From positions 1 through 64,000 of the forward strand of contig JAAFGX010000001.1 in the NCBI GenBank assembly GCA_010365115.1: DNA of 64,000 nucleotides. Reading direction: 5' to 3'. This DNA comes from Paludibacter sp. Its GTDB lineage: Bacteria; Bacteroidota; Bacteroidia; Bacteroidales; Paludibacteraceae. Positions within the stretch are counted from its first letter, which is position 1. Each line of letters opens with the position of its first letter. A program made the translations under genes and the position numbers. Positions 36,757 through 45,646 of the stretch are shown in pieces. Below the pieces are notes generated by a model. It was not told the DNA's origin. It made no database searches and saw nothing but the letters and a program-made list of their open reading frames with translations.

Positions 36757-38916
36757 TTAATCTTCTTCTTTTTTCGAAGCTTCGTATTCTTTGAGCAATT
36801 TGTCCTGAATATCCATTGGAACTAATTCGTAGCTGGCAAACTTCATGCTGAATGAAGCACGTCCGCCGGTAAGCGAACTCAATGTAGTAGAGTAACTTCC
36901 CAATTCTTTTAGTGGAATTTTAGCGGTCAGTTTTTCGTAACCTTTTTCACTTTCCATTCCCATGATTACCGCCCTACGTGTTTGCAAGTCGCCCATCACA
37001 TCTCCAAGTCTATCGGTAGGAGCTTGAACAATTACATCATAAACCGGTTCTAATAATTTTGGACCTGCTTCTTTAAAAGCTTGTGAGAATGCATTTCGGC
37101 CTGCAAGACGGAACGAGATTTCGTTAGAATCTACCGGGTGCATTTTACCATCGTATACAATTACACGAACATCACGTGCATATGAACCTGTTAAAGGTCC
37201 TTGCTCCATTCGTTCCATAATTCCTTTCATAATGGCTGGTAAAAATCGCAAATCGATAGAACCACCCACAATACTATTGATAAGTACCAATTTTCCACCC
37301 CAGTCTAAATCGATAACCTGCGTATCGCGATTACTGATTTTATATTCCTGTCCGCTAAAACGGAATGTTTCCGGAGCTGGCATACCATCGAAATAGGGTT
37401 CTATAATCATATGAACTTCACCAAACTGACCAGAACCTCCCGATTGTTTTTTGTGACGATAGTCGGCACGTGCATTTTTAGTGATGGTTTCGCGGTATGG
37501 GATTTTTGGATCTTTATATTCAATTGCAATTTTATCGTTATTCTCAATGCGCCATTTGAGGGTGCGAAGGTGAAATTCACCTTGTCCGTACAAGATAGTT
37601 TGTTTTAGCTCTTTCGATTGTTCAACTACCCAAGTTGGATCTTCCTCGTGCATACGGGTCAAAATTTCACTCAATTTTTCTTCATCTGCTTCCGATTTCG
37701 CTTTTATTGCTCTGCGGTATTTAGGTTCAGGATATTTTATTTCCTTAAAATCATACTCGCAACCTTTAGCATTTAGGGTATTACCTGTTCTGGCGTCTTT
37801 CAACTTTACAGTTGCACCAATGTCACCGGCTACCAACTCTTCTACTTTGGTACGGATTTGTCCGGAAACTGAAAATATTTGACTAATACGCTCTTTGGAA
37901 CCTCTGTCAATGTTGATTAAATCATCACCTTCTTTTAATATTCCACTCATCACCTTAAAGAATGAAACTTCACCAATATGTGGTTCTATGCTGGTTTTAA
38001 AAACATAGATGCTGGTTGGACCACTTGGATCGGCAGTAACTTCAATACCGTCTATTGTTTTTGGCTTTTGAGTTGCATTCACACTTGGAGCTACATTTCC
38101 TACAAATTCCATAAGTCGGCGCACACACATATCTTTTCCTGCACACACACAAAAAACCGGGAACATATCTCTGTGAAGCATGCCCTTGCGAATCCCTATT
38201 CTTAATTCATCTTCGGTTAACGTACCCTGATCAAAGAATTTTTCCATCAATTCGTCATCATGTTCTGCAGCTGCTTCAACCAAAATATTGTGTAAGTTTT
38301 GAGCTTTATCGAACTCGCCGGATGGGATTTCCAACACATCAGGAACTCCACCTTCGGGTTTCCATTGGTACATTTTCATTTTCAACACATCAATAATAGC
38401 ATTGAAAGCTGGTCCGGTATTAATTGGAAATTGTATTTGAACCACTTTATTTCCGTAATTCTCTTTTAGTTGCAATAATGTCTTATCAAAATCAGCTTTC
38501 TCCTGATCAAGATGATTAGTAACAAAAATAATCGGTTTATTAAATTTCTCGGTATAACGAAAGTGATTGTTGGTGCCAACTTCAACGCCATATTGCGTAT
38601 TGAGAAGGATGAGAGCCGTATCGGTTACGTTGAGTGAAGTTACTACACCACCGATAAAATCGTCGGAACCAGGACAATCAATAAAATTTAGTTTTTTACC
38701 GTTCCATTCAGTTTGAATGATAGTTGAAAAAACTGAATAACCATACTCTTTTTCTACAGGGAAATAATCAGAAACAGTGTTTTGTCCATTAACTGTGCCT
38801 CTTCGTTTTATAACACCACTCTCGTAGAGCATGGCTTCTACAAGAGTGGTTTTCCCGGCGCCGGAACTACCCAATAATGAGATGTTCTTAATTTCATTTG
38901 ATTGATATACTTTCAT
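36757..38916 (-). CDS. EF-G paralogue lacking the catalytic switch-II histidine
   Basis: 719 residues with the five-domain EF-G layout. The P-loop is G-S-S-G-A-G-K-T at 16-23. Switch II reads D80-C-P-G-S84-D-D-F where canonical EF-G has D-T-P-G-H; the Ser replaces the His that activates GTP hydrolysis. The base-specificity motif is N-H-L-D (134-137) instead of N-K-x-D. Domain IV is intact (YRETITKNARADYRHKKQSGG). This pattern fits Bacteroidetes EF-G2-type paralogues, reported in Bacteroides to support translation with little GTP use under starvation. The housekeeping fusA would be elsewhere. Monocistronic. Confidence 0.87.
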   Translation of the reverse strand: MKVYQSNEIKNISLLGSSGAGKTTLVEAMLYESGVIKRRGTVNGQNTVSDYFPVEKEYGYSVFSTIIQTEWNGKKLNFIDCPGSDDFIGGVVTSLNVTDTALILLNTQYGVEVGTNNHFRYTEKFNKPIIFVTNHLDQEKADFDKTLLQLKENYGNKVVQIQFPINTGPAFNAIIDVLKMKMYQWKPEGGVPDVLEIPSGEFDKAQNLHNILVEAAAEHDDELMEKFFDQGTLTEDELRIGIRKGMLHRDMFPVFCVCAGKDMCVRRLMEFVGNVAPSVNATQKPKTIDGIEVTADPSGPTSIYVFKTSIEPHIGEVSFFKVMSGILKEGDDLINIDRGSKERISQIFSVSGQIRTKVEELVAGDIGATVKLKDARTGNTLNAKGCEYDFKEIKYPEPKYRRAIKAKSEADEEKLSEILTRMHEEDPTWVVEQSKELKQTILYGQGEFHLRTLKWRIENNDKIAIEYKDPKIPYRETITKNARADYRHKKQSGGSGQFGEVHMIIEPYFDGMPAPETFRFSGQEYKISNRDTQVIDLDWGGKLVLINSIVGGSIDLRFLPAIMKGIMERMEQGPLTGSYARDVRVIVYDGKMHPVDSNEISFRLAGRNAFSQAFKEAGPKLLEPVYDVIVQAPTDRLGDVMGDLQTRRAVIMGMESEKGYEKLTAKIPLKELGSYSTTLSSLTGGRASFSMKFASYELVPMDIQDKLLKEYEASKKEED

Positions 38917-39131
38917 ACTGAATTAAAATTTAAAGAATTAATACTAAAAAATTAATTGTTTTTTGTTATGAAAAATCGTATGGCAATGTATGAAATCTAT
39001 CATAAAATTGTATGTGATTTTTTATGTTTTACAACATGATTTTAACCCCATCCTTATCTGTTAGATAGGGTGAGGTAAATAAATTTTTCATCAAATAAAA
39101 TTGAAATAAAAAAATGACGGGTTAACACATA

Positions 39132-40391
39132 CTAACTTTCTGGTTCAGTTGGGGTTTTGTGGAATAATATTTTTGTTTCGGTCCAATATTCAGGAGATCT
39201 TGAAAGGAAGTATATGCTGACCAAAAGACAAACAGCTAAAATAACGCCAAATACAACAAAACTATTTTCATTTGTAAAATAGGTTGTTATAGAAAATAGG
39301 AATGTTCCAAGTAAAACAAAAATGAATGTAACTATATTCAGATAGGCTATCATATCACCTAACTTGCGTCCTAAATTCGATTTCTGAAGTAATGATAAGC
39401 ATGGAATCTGGAAAATTCCTCCCATAAATGCAACACCAAATACACAAATTATGAAAAATGCCAAACTCATATGAAAAAAGGTTAGTAATAACAGAAAGAC
39501 TGTCAGACCAAATAGACCTACGAGAATAAGCCCTTTTTTTACATTTTTGCCTGATAATTTGCCTGCAGCCCAACAACCAATAGCAATTCCTATAGCTGCA
39601 AAAGCCATTACCATACCTGTTGTTGTGTTTGATGCCTGATAAACTTTTTTACAATGTATAACCAAATTCATTTGCAACATGCCACCAATTAACCAAAATG
39701 ACGAAACACCAAGCACTGCACTGTTAATATAGTTGTGCTTTTTTGCAAATTTATAAGAATCCAATAAAAACAGAATTGGATTGAGATTACCAATGTTTTC
39801 TTTGTTTTCGGGTAATTCTACAGCTCGAATTGAGCGCGTTACAAAATAACCAAACAATGCCAATCCTATTAATATCACATATAAAATCCATTGATTGTAC
39901 ATGTCGGAAATAACTGAAGCTGATACTGTTCCAACCAAAATACCTAAAAACGCCATGGTTTCGAAAACGCCGCTTCCGAAAGAAGCTTCTTTCTCACCAC
40001 CAATATCACGGATTAAACTGTATTTTGAAGGTGAATACAAGCAACTCAGAATACCCATTATCAATACGGTAATCACTGCCAGAATAACCCATTGATAGTA
40101 AAAGGAAAGACAAGCTAGTAAAAGTATAGGAATTTCCAGTATTTTGAAAAACAAGAACACTTTTTTTTTGGAGTAGATAACTGATAATCGTCCTGCATAA
40201 GGTGACAAAAACAGATAAGGAATTATCAATGATGCTGATACTAATGATATGAGTTGTGACTGAGTCAGCCAGAAAGGTAGTGACCAACCTACTGCAATAA
40301 ATATGATGCAGTTTTTCAGGAAATTATCATTAAAAACTCCCAAAAAATTGCTAAGAAATAAGGGCGTCCATTTGTTTCTGAATAATTGCAT
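39132..40391 (-). CDS. LplT-like MFS transporter
   Basis: 419 residues, 11-12 hydrophobic helices. The N-terminal block TPLFLSNFLGVFNDNFLKN and ILSCLYSPSKYSLIRDIGG are characteristic of the LplT-type lysophospholipid flippase branch of the major facilitator superfamily. In some bacteria this module is fused to an acyltransferase; here it stands alone. It begins 55 bp after phoR on the same strand, so it may be cotranscribed with phoBR. Substrate is inferred. Confidence 0.75.
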   Translation of the reverse strand: MQLFRNKWTPLFLSNFLGVFNDNFLKNCIIFIAVGWSLPFWLTQSQLISLVSASLIIPYLFLSPYAGRLSVIYSKKKVFLFFKILEIPILLLACLSFYYQWVILAVITVLIMGILSCLYSPSKYSLIRDIGGEKEASFGSGVFETMAFLGILVGTVSASVISDMYNQWILYVILIGLALFGYFVTRSIRAVELPENKENIGNLNPILFLLDSYKFAKKHNYINSAVLGVSSFWLIGGMLQMNLVIHCKKVYQASNTTTGMVMAFAAIGIAIGCWAAGKLSGKNVKKGLILVGLFGLTVFLLLLTFFHMSLAFFIICVFGVAFMGGIFQIPCLSLLQKSNLGRKLGDMIAYLNIVTFIFVLLGTFLFSITTYFTNENSFVVFGVILAVCLLVSIYFLSRSPEYWTETKILFHKTPTEPES

Positions 40392-40446
40392 AAGTCATTT
40401 TCATTGCCGTTTTTTTTTCGGCTGGATTTAAAGAATAATATAGTGA

Positions 40447-42174
40447 TTATTTTTTCTTTAATGAGAAAATAAAACTAAGTCCACCACCGGGAATATTTTT
40501 AGCCGAAATGGTGCCGCGATGAAATATTACAGCATTTTTCACAATAGCCAATCCTAGTCCGGTGCCACCCATTTTGCGGCTTCGTCCTTTATCTACTCTG
40601 TAAAAACGTTCGAAAAGTCGGTTCAGATGTTCTTCTGCAACTCCAACTCCATTGTCGCTAAACGAAAAATAATAAAACATATCATCTTCACGATAACAAT
40701 TGATATCTATGGTTAGTTTTTCGCCTGCATAGGCCAAGACATTATCCATTAAATTTCGGAAAATGGAGTAAAGTAGCAATCGATTGCCTTGTATTTGTAA
40801 ATCTGGGTTGTAGTTTTCTAAAACAATGCATTCTTTTTGTTCAATCTCCAAATGGACATCGTTTAACATATCTGAGATTACTTCAGATATATTGCAACTT
40901 TCTTTTTCGAATAATCTTTTACCTTCATCAATTTTATTCAAAGTTGAGATATCTTGTAATAAATCTCTCAAACGGAGTGCCTGCTGGAATGAGCGCTCTA
41001 CAAAGAACCGCTGGCGCTGGGGATCTAAACCGGGATTTTCCAGAATGCTCTCCATGTAACCCAGTATACTGCTTACCGGCGTTTTCAATTCATGAGAAAT
41101 GTTTTGGGTTAAATGCCTTTTTAGCTCATTTTCATGTTCTTGTACCGAAATATCATTTATCGAAATTTCAAAAGTATCATCCTGAAAGACAATGCATTGT
41201 ACTGCGAAATTTCTACTGCCTTTTTCTATTGTAAGTCGTTTTTTAGTAAGTTTTTTGTGTAATAAGTTTTGATCTATAAATTCATTTAAATCGGCAAATT
41301 CCGGTAAAGAAAAGATTTCATTCGAACTATTAAACTGTTTGTCAGAAATAATATTGGTATATTGAATGAAATGAGTATTTGTCAATAATTCTTTCTTTTC
41401 GGATGAAAAAATGCCCAATCCTTCTTGTGATATTTGAAGGTGTTTAATTAATTTTTCTCGCTCCTTGTTTACTTCATCCTTCGTTTGAAGCAGCAATTTG
41501 TAAATTTGAACAATATTTCTGCTTATTTCACCCAATTCATCATTTGGAAATTCAATGTCAATATCCTGAAGTTCTTCTTTTTCAGCATTTTTTGTGAAAA
41601 TTCTCAATCTGTCGATAGAACGGGTGAAATTTCTAACTATAAAGTACAATGCCAATATTGCAATTATAAGTATGAACGCCATAAAATAAAGGAAAAATGT
41701 ATTGGCTTTAAGCATACTAACCAGACTTACATTGTAAGGCAATGCACTTCTTACATATCCATTGGGAAAACGATGTGCCAGATAATAATAATCTTTTCCG
41801 GTAGAAATGGAGTGGCGTATTGCTTTTCCATTCTCAGAAACATTTGCCATTTCAATTTCCGGACGATGGAGATGATTTCCCAATTGTAAACCATTTTCAA
41901 CGGATGAGTCAAAAATCACTAAACCCGTTGTGTCTATTACTGTAATCCGAAGATTTGAATCCGGGAAAAGTTGTACATAATCTGTGATGCTTTTTATAGA
42001 AGGATTCCGTTCAACAATAAACTTGTTGATGGAATAGTTGTATGTAGCAAGTTGTTGATCAAGTTGTTCAGTGCGAAATTCTTTCTCGCGCTGGTACTGA
42101 AAAAAACAGATGATAACCAGCATCATAAAAAATATGCTGAAAAAGTAGAGAAATATGCGGCGGTTTAAAGTCAT
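40447..42174 (-). CDS. phoR: PhoR-type sensor histidine kinase
   Basis: 575 residues. Transmembrane helices are at about 8-25 and 155-178 with a periplasmic sensing region between them. HAMP-like, then a PAS-like segment, then the HisKA H-box ISHELKTPVSSILGY. The ATPase domain has the N-box (FRNLMDNVLAYAG), G1 (FSDNGVGVAEEHL) and G2 (GGTGLGLAIVKNAV). It pairs with the PhoB-like regulator upstream, and both lie beside the pst-phoU genes, so phosphate sensing is the likely role. Whether it senses phosphate through PhoU/Pst is inferred. Confidence 0.85.
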   Translation of the reverse strand: MTLNRRIFLYFFSIFFMMLVIICFFQYQREKEFRTEQLDQQLATYNYSINKFIVERNPSIKSITDYVQLFPDSNLRITVIDTTGLVIFDSSVENGLQLGNHLHRPEIEMANVSENGKAIRHSISTGKDYYYLAHRFPNGYVRSALPYNVSLVSMLKANTFFLYFMAFILIIAILALYFIVRNFTRSIDRLRIFTKNAEKEELQDIDIEFPNDELGEISRNIVQIYKLLLQTKDEVNKEREKLIKHLQISQEGLGIFSSEKKELLTNTHFIQYTNIISDKQFNSSNEIFSLPEFADLNEFIDQNLLHKKLTKKRLTIEKGSRNFAVQCIVFQDDTFEISINDISVQEHENELKRHLTQNISHELKTPVSSILGYMESILENPGLDPQRQRFFVERSFQQALRLRDLLQDISTLNKIDEGKRLFEKESCNISEVISDMLNDVHLEIEQKECIVLENYNPDLQIQGNRLLLYSIFRNLMDNVLAYAGEKLTIDINCYREDDMFYYFSFSDNGVGVAEEHLNRLFERFYRVDKGRSRKMGGTGLGLAIVKNAVIFHRGTISAKNIPGGGLSFIFSLKKK

Positions 42175-42181
42175 GGTAGGG

Positions 42182-42228
42182 ATTTACTATTTATTCATTT
42201 ACCATTTACTATTTAATCGTAAATAGTA
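42182..42228. repeat. ATTTA heptad tract with hairpin
   Basis: ATTTA recurs at 42182, 42189, 42197, 42204 and 42211 (steps 7, 8, 7, 7). The last copy merges into a perfect hairpin TACTATTTA-ATCG-TAAATAGTA. It fills the gap between phoB and phoR. Confidence 0.55.
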
Positions 42229-42250
42229 CATAATAAAATGGTCAATGTGT

Positions 42251-42940
42251 CTACTCTTCAAAACAATATCCATAGCCCAGTCGGGTGACGATATTTTTCC
42301 CATAAGGACCAATTTTTTTTCGTAAACGGGTAATGTTTACGTCTATAGTGCGGTCAAGTACAATTACTTCGTCGCTCCACACGCGAGTGAGCATTTCATC
42401 GCGCGAGAAAACTCGATTTTTATTTTCAAGAAACAATTTTAAAATTTCAAATTCTTTTTTGGTAAATGGAACTTCCACTCCTTCGAGCATCACTTTTTTA
42501 TTTTCCATGTGCATTTCCAGATTCTCGTACGTTAAATGGAGTGGACTTGCAACTGACATTTTATTAGATTCTACCCGTCTGATGATGGCTTTTACACGTG
42601 CAATGACTTCACGTATTGAAAATGGTTTAGAAATATAATCATCAGCACCAACATTAAAACCTGTTAATCGATCGTTTTCCGAATCTTTAGCAGTGAGGAA
42701 AATAATTGGGATATTTCTCGTTTTGGGATTTTCGTTAAGCAATCGAGCCATTTTAAACCCCGACATCTCACCCATCATTACATCCAGCAACAGTAAATTA
42801 TAAACGGTGATGTCTTTTTTTAGTGCTTCCTCGGCCGAATTAGCTACATCAACCAAATAACCTTCAGTTTCTAAATTAAACTGAAGAATCTCACATAAAT
42901 CTTCTTCATCATCAACTACTAATATACGATAAGTATCCAT
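42251..42940 (-). CDS. phoB: PhoB-type response regulator
   Basis: 229 residues from MDTYRILVVDDEED; a start two codons upstream (42946) is equally possible, and the longer frame to 43057 passes through the predicted promoter. The receiver has the acidic pair in VVDDEED, phosphoacceptor Asp in LLLLDVMMGEM, and the Lys in DDYISKPF. The C-terminal winged helix (FTKKEFEILKLFLENKN, TIDVNITRLRKKIG) binds DNA. It is the likely reader of the 11-bp repeats in front of pstC. Confidence 0.88.
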   Translation of the reverse strand: MDTYRILVVDDEEDLCEILQFNLETEGYLVDVANSAEEALKKDITVYNLLLLDVMMGEMSGFKMARLLNENPKTRNIPIIFLTAKDSENDRLTGFNVGADDYISKPFSIREVIARVKAIIRRVESNKMSVASPLHLTYENLEMHMENKKVMLEGVEVPFTKKEFEILKLFLENKNRVFSRDEMLTRVWSDEVIVLDRTIDVNITRLRKKIGPYGKNIVTRLGYGYCFEE

Positions 42941-43014
42941 ATTCATTATATTATAGATTAATATTCTCCACAAAGAAACAAATTTTTTATTTCGGAGCCG
43001 TGTAATAACTATTA

Positions 43015-43048
43015 CAAAGATATGACAAAAAATGAACTTCTTTGCAAA
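43015..43048 (-). promoter_or_regulatory. Promoter of phoB-phoR
   Basis: Minus strand TTTG (43048-43045), 22-bp spacer, TATCTTTG (43022-43015). Exact elements with a spacer slightly longer than the other promoters here. No Pho-box-like repeats lie upstream, unlike in front of pstC. Confidence 0.65.
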
Positions 43049-43066
43049 TGAATCCAAAATTAGAAA

Positions 43067-43099
43067 AAACAGGCAAATCGGGAATCGATTTGCCTGTTT
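43067..43099 (-). terminator. Terminator of the pst-phoU operon
   Basis: A perfect 14-bp stem AAACAGGCAAATCG / CGATTTGCCTGTTT, 5-nt loop, then a T tract on the minus strand, 27 bp after the phoU stop. It cuts the pst operon from phoBR. Confidence 0.85.
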
Positions 43100-43126
43100 C
43101 TATGTCCAGATTATATGATTTAATGC

Positions 43127-43792
43127 TTATTTTCTAGGTGAATGCTTCAACACTTTGGCATCCAGATAGAAGAAGATTTCTTCGGCAATATTGCTGCAAT
43201 GATCGCCCATTCGCTCTATTTTTCGGAATGCACCGATCAAATGTAGACATTCCAGTGCTCTTTCAGGATTTTTTTGAATATAGTTGGCAATTATTTTTGG
43301 TGCATTTGCATTTATTTCATCCACCTGATAATCTTCGCTAAAAATAGCAGCTGCAAAGTCGGTTTTTTCATTTTCAAAAGCATCTAAACCTTGTAAAAGC
43401 ATTTGATTTACCTTATCAAACATATCACGTAAGTTGGTTTCAGAAATTAATTCAGCGTCAAGTATTACCGACGGATTTGAAATTAAAATGCGTGATATTC
43501 CATAAGCAAAATCTGCTATCCGTTCAAGATTGGAATTGATTTTGAAAACTGCCAATACAAAACGCAAATCCACAGCAACCGGTTGATGTAGAGCAATAAT
43601 ATTTTCACAAAAGCTATCAATTTTCAATTCATATGCGTCTACTTTTTTCTCGCGCATAGAAACTTTCATTGCTAACTCTTTATCGAATGATAAAATCGCC
43701 TCGCCAGCATTAGAAACTTGTGTAATGACCAATTTCCACATGTCAATTACATCTTGTCGAAGCATCACTAATTCCTGATCTAAATGTCTCAT
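43127..43792 (-). CDS. phoU: Phosphate regulon protein PhoU
   Basis: 221 residues from MRHLDQELVMLRQDV; an in-frame ATG five codons earlier lies inside a repeat and is less likely. Two repeated three-helix units carry the PhoU metal-binding patterns (e.g. VFKINSNLERIADFAYGI and FRKIERMGDHCSNIAEEI). It represses the phosphate response when phosphate is plentiful, linking PstSCAB to PhoR. Last gene of the operon. Confidence 0.93.
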   Translation of the reverse strand: MRHLDQELVMLRQDVIDMWKLVITQVSNAGEAILSFDKELAMKVSMREKKVDAYELKIDSFCENIIALHQPVAVDLRFVLAVFKINSNLERIADFAYGISRILISNPSVILDAELISETNLRDMFDKVNQMLLQGLDAFENEKTDFAAAIFSEDYQVDEINANAPKIIANYIQKNPERALECLHLIGAFRKIERMGDHCSNIAEEIFFYLDAKVLKHSPRK

Positions 43793-43795
43793 AAT

Positions 43796-43935
43796 AATTG
43801 CCCCCATGCCCCCTAAAGGGGGTTTTTGAAGTTAGTATTGTTTTGTAAAATATATTATATATCAATTATCAGTGCTAATATTTTTTGTTCCCCGCAATTT
43901 ATCCCGATTTTTATAGGGAGGGGTTAGGGGCAATT
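43796..43935. repeat. Inverted C/G-rich element between phoU and pstB
   Basis: Ends AATTGCCCC (43796-43804) and GGGGCAATT (43927-43935) are perfect inverted repeats. Next to the left end lies GCCCCCTAAAGGGGGT, a palindrome of the same CCCCTAAAGGGG family as at 29121. The ~140-bp element fits exactly between the two genes. Confidence 0.6.
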
Positions 43936-44688
43936 TCATCCAAACCTTCCGGTAATATAATTCTGAGTTGAAATTTCTTTTGGATTTGTAAAAATTTTAA
44001 TTGTATCGTCAAATTCAATTAATTCGCCAAGATAAAAATAGGCTGTTTTGTCGCTTACACGTGATGCTTGTTGCATATTATGCGTTACTATAATGATGGT
44101 GTAATCCTTTTTTAGCTCATAAATCAGTTCTTCAATTTTCGCTGTTGATATTGGATCGAGAGCAGATGCAGGTTCGTCCATAAGTACAACTTTTGGTGAA
44201 ATAGCTAATGCACGGGCAATGCAAAGCCGCTGTTGTTGTCCACCAGAAAGAGCAAAAGCCGATTTTTTCAGCTTGTCTTTTACCTCGTCCCATAATGCCG
44301 CCGATTTCAACGATTCTACCACCCGTTGTTCAATAAAGGTATTATCTTTTATTCCATTAACACGCAATCCGTAGGCAATGTTTTCGAAAATTGTTTTTGG
44401 AAAAGGGTTCGGTTTCTGAAATACCATTCCTACCTTTTTGCGCAATTCATCAACATGAACATTGGGCGCATAAATATCCTCGCCTTCCACCAACACAGAC
44501 CCTGTCATACGTGTTCCATCAATCAAATCGTTCATGCGGTTAAGCAACCGGAGAAATGTGGATTTACCGCAACCCGAAGGTCCGATTAAAGCCACAACTT
44601 TATTTTTCTCAACTTCGAGGCTGATGTTTTTAAGTGCATGAAATTCACTGTAATAAAAATCTACATTTTTTGCGTCAATTGTCAACAT
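43936..44688 (-). CDS. pstB: Phosphate transport ATP-binding protein PstB
   Basis: 250 residues. Walker [10 protein letters not shown] near 36-44, Q-loop ([15 protein letters not shown]), ABC signature [16 protein letters not shown], Walker [14 protein letters not shown] and the H-loop ([10 protein letters not shown]). The P-N-P-F-P motif is specific to PstB. It powers high-affinity phosphate uptake with PstC and PstA. It follows pstA with a gap of 68 bp that includes 7-bp-spaced AAGTT words. Confidence 0.96.
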   Translation of the reverse strand: MLTIDAKNVDFYYSEFHALKNISLEVEKNKVVALIGPSGCGKSTFLRLLNRMNDLIDGTRMTGSVLVEGEDIYAPNVHVDELRKKVGMVFQKPNPFPKTIFENIAYGLRVNGIKDNTFIEQRVVESLKSAALWDEVKDKLKKSAFALSGGQQQRLCIARALAISPKVVLMDEPASALDPISTAKIEELIYELKKDYTIIIVTHNMQQASRVSDKTAYFYLGELIEFDDTIKIFTNPKEISTQNYITGRFG

Positions 44689-44756
44689 ATGGTTTCGTTG
44701 AATGTTTGTAAAGTTGAAAGTTGAAAAGTCTTTATAACTTTATACTTTCAAACTGT

Positions 44757-45644
44757 TTAGTTTGTTTTTACTTTTTTAGAGAAATAATTTCTAAGGAAAT
44801 TCGCTAGTAAATTTACCAGTAATACAATTACAATTAGCACTAATGCAGTTCCGTATGCAATTCCGCGTGATGCTTCTACGTCAGTTCCACTTGTAGAAAT
44901 TACATACAAGTGATAGGGTAATGCCATCACCTGATCGAAAATACTTGTTGGAAGTTTTGGTAAAAAATAAGCAGCTACGGTAAAAAGAATAGGAGCCGTT
45001 TCGCCTGAAACCCGACCAATAGAAAGAATCAATCCCGTAATGATATTCGGGAAAGCCATTGGTAGAACTACTTTCCATATTGTTTGCAATTTAGTTGCAC
45101 CCAATGCCAAACTTCCTTCGCGGTACGATGTTTCAATTGCTTTCAATGATTCCTCTGTAGTGCGAATGACCAAAGGTAAGGAAAGTAAACCTAATGTCAA
45201 TGAACCGGCAAGAATTGAATCGCCAAAACCCATTGTGTTTACAAATAGTGCCATTCCAAATAATCCGAAAACAACAGAAGGAACTCCACTTAAATTATTG
45301 GTCATGATCCGAATAAAAGTGGCAATTTTACTGCCTTTGGCATATTCGTTCATGTAAATTCCCGACATGATTCCAATAGGAAAACTGAACAAACTGCTTC
45401 CAAGTACTAAATAAAGAGTCCCGATTATGGCCGGATAAATTCCGCCTTCAGTCATACCTTCTTTTGGAGGCTGAGTCAAAAACTCCCAATTGATTACACC
45501 AATTCCTTTGGTAATAATAAATCCGAGAATTAAAAACAAAATGGCTACCACCGAATAACTCATAAGTTTAAAAATGGTAAAAGCAATTGCCTGTGACCAT
45601 CTTTTTTTCTTATCTGTTTTATCTGCGCGTATTATTGGTGTCAT
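44757..45644 (-). CDS. pstA: Phosphate ABC transporter permease PstA
   Basis: 295 residues, six transmembrane helices. The EAA-type cytoplasmic loop is REGSLALGATKLQTIWKVVLPMAFPNIITG, and NNLSGVPSVVFGLFG is the conserved pore-helix region of PstA/PstC. It begins two bases after pstC, implying coupled expression. Confidence 0.94.
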   Translation of the reverse strand: MTPIIRADKTDKKKRWSQAIAFTIFKLMSYSVVAILFLILGFIITKGIGVINWEFLTQPPKEGMTEGGIYPAIIGTLYLVLGSSLFSFPIGIMSGIYMNEYAKGSKIATFIRIMTNNLSGVPSVVFGLFGMALFVNTMGFGDSILAGSLTLGLLSLPLVIRTTEESLKAIETSYREGSLALGATKLQTIWKVVLPMAFPNIITGLILSIGRVSGETAPILFTVAAYFLPKLPTSIFDQVMALPYHLYVISTSGTDVEASRGIAYGTALVLIVIVLLVNLLANFLRNYFSKKVKTN

Positions 45645-45646
45645 AA

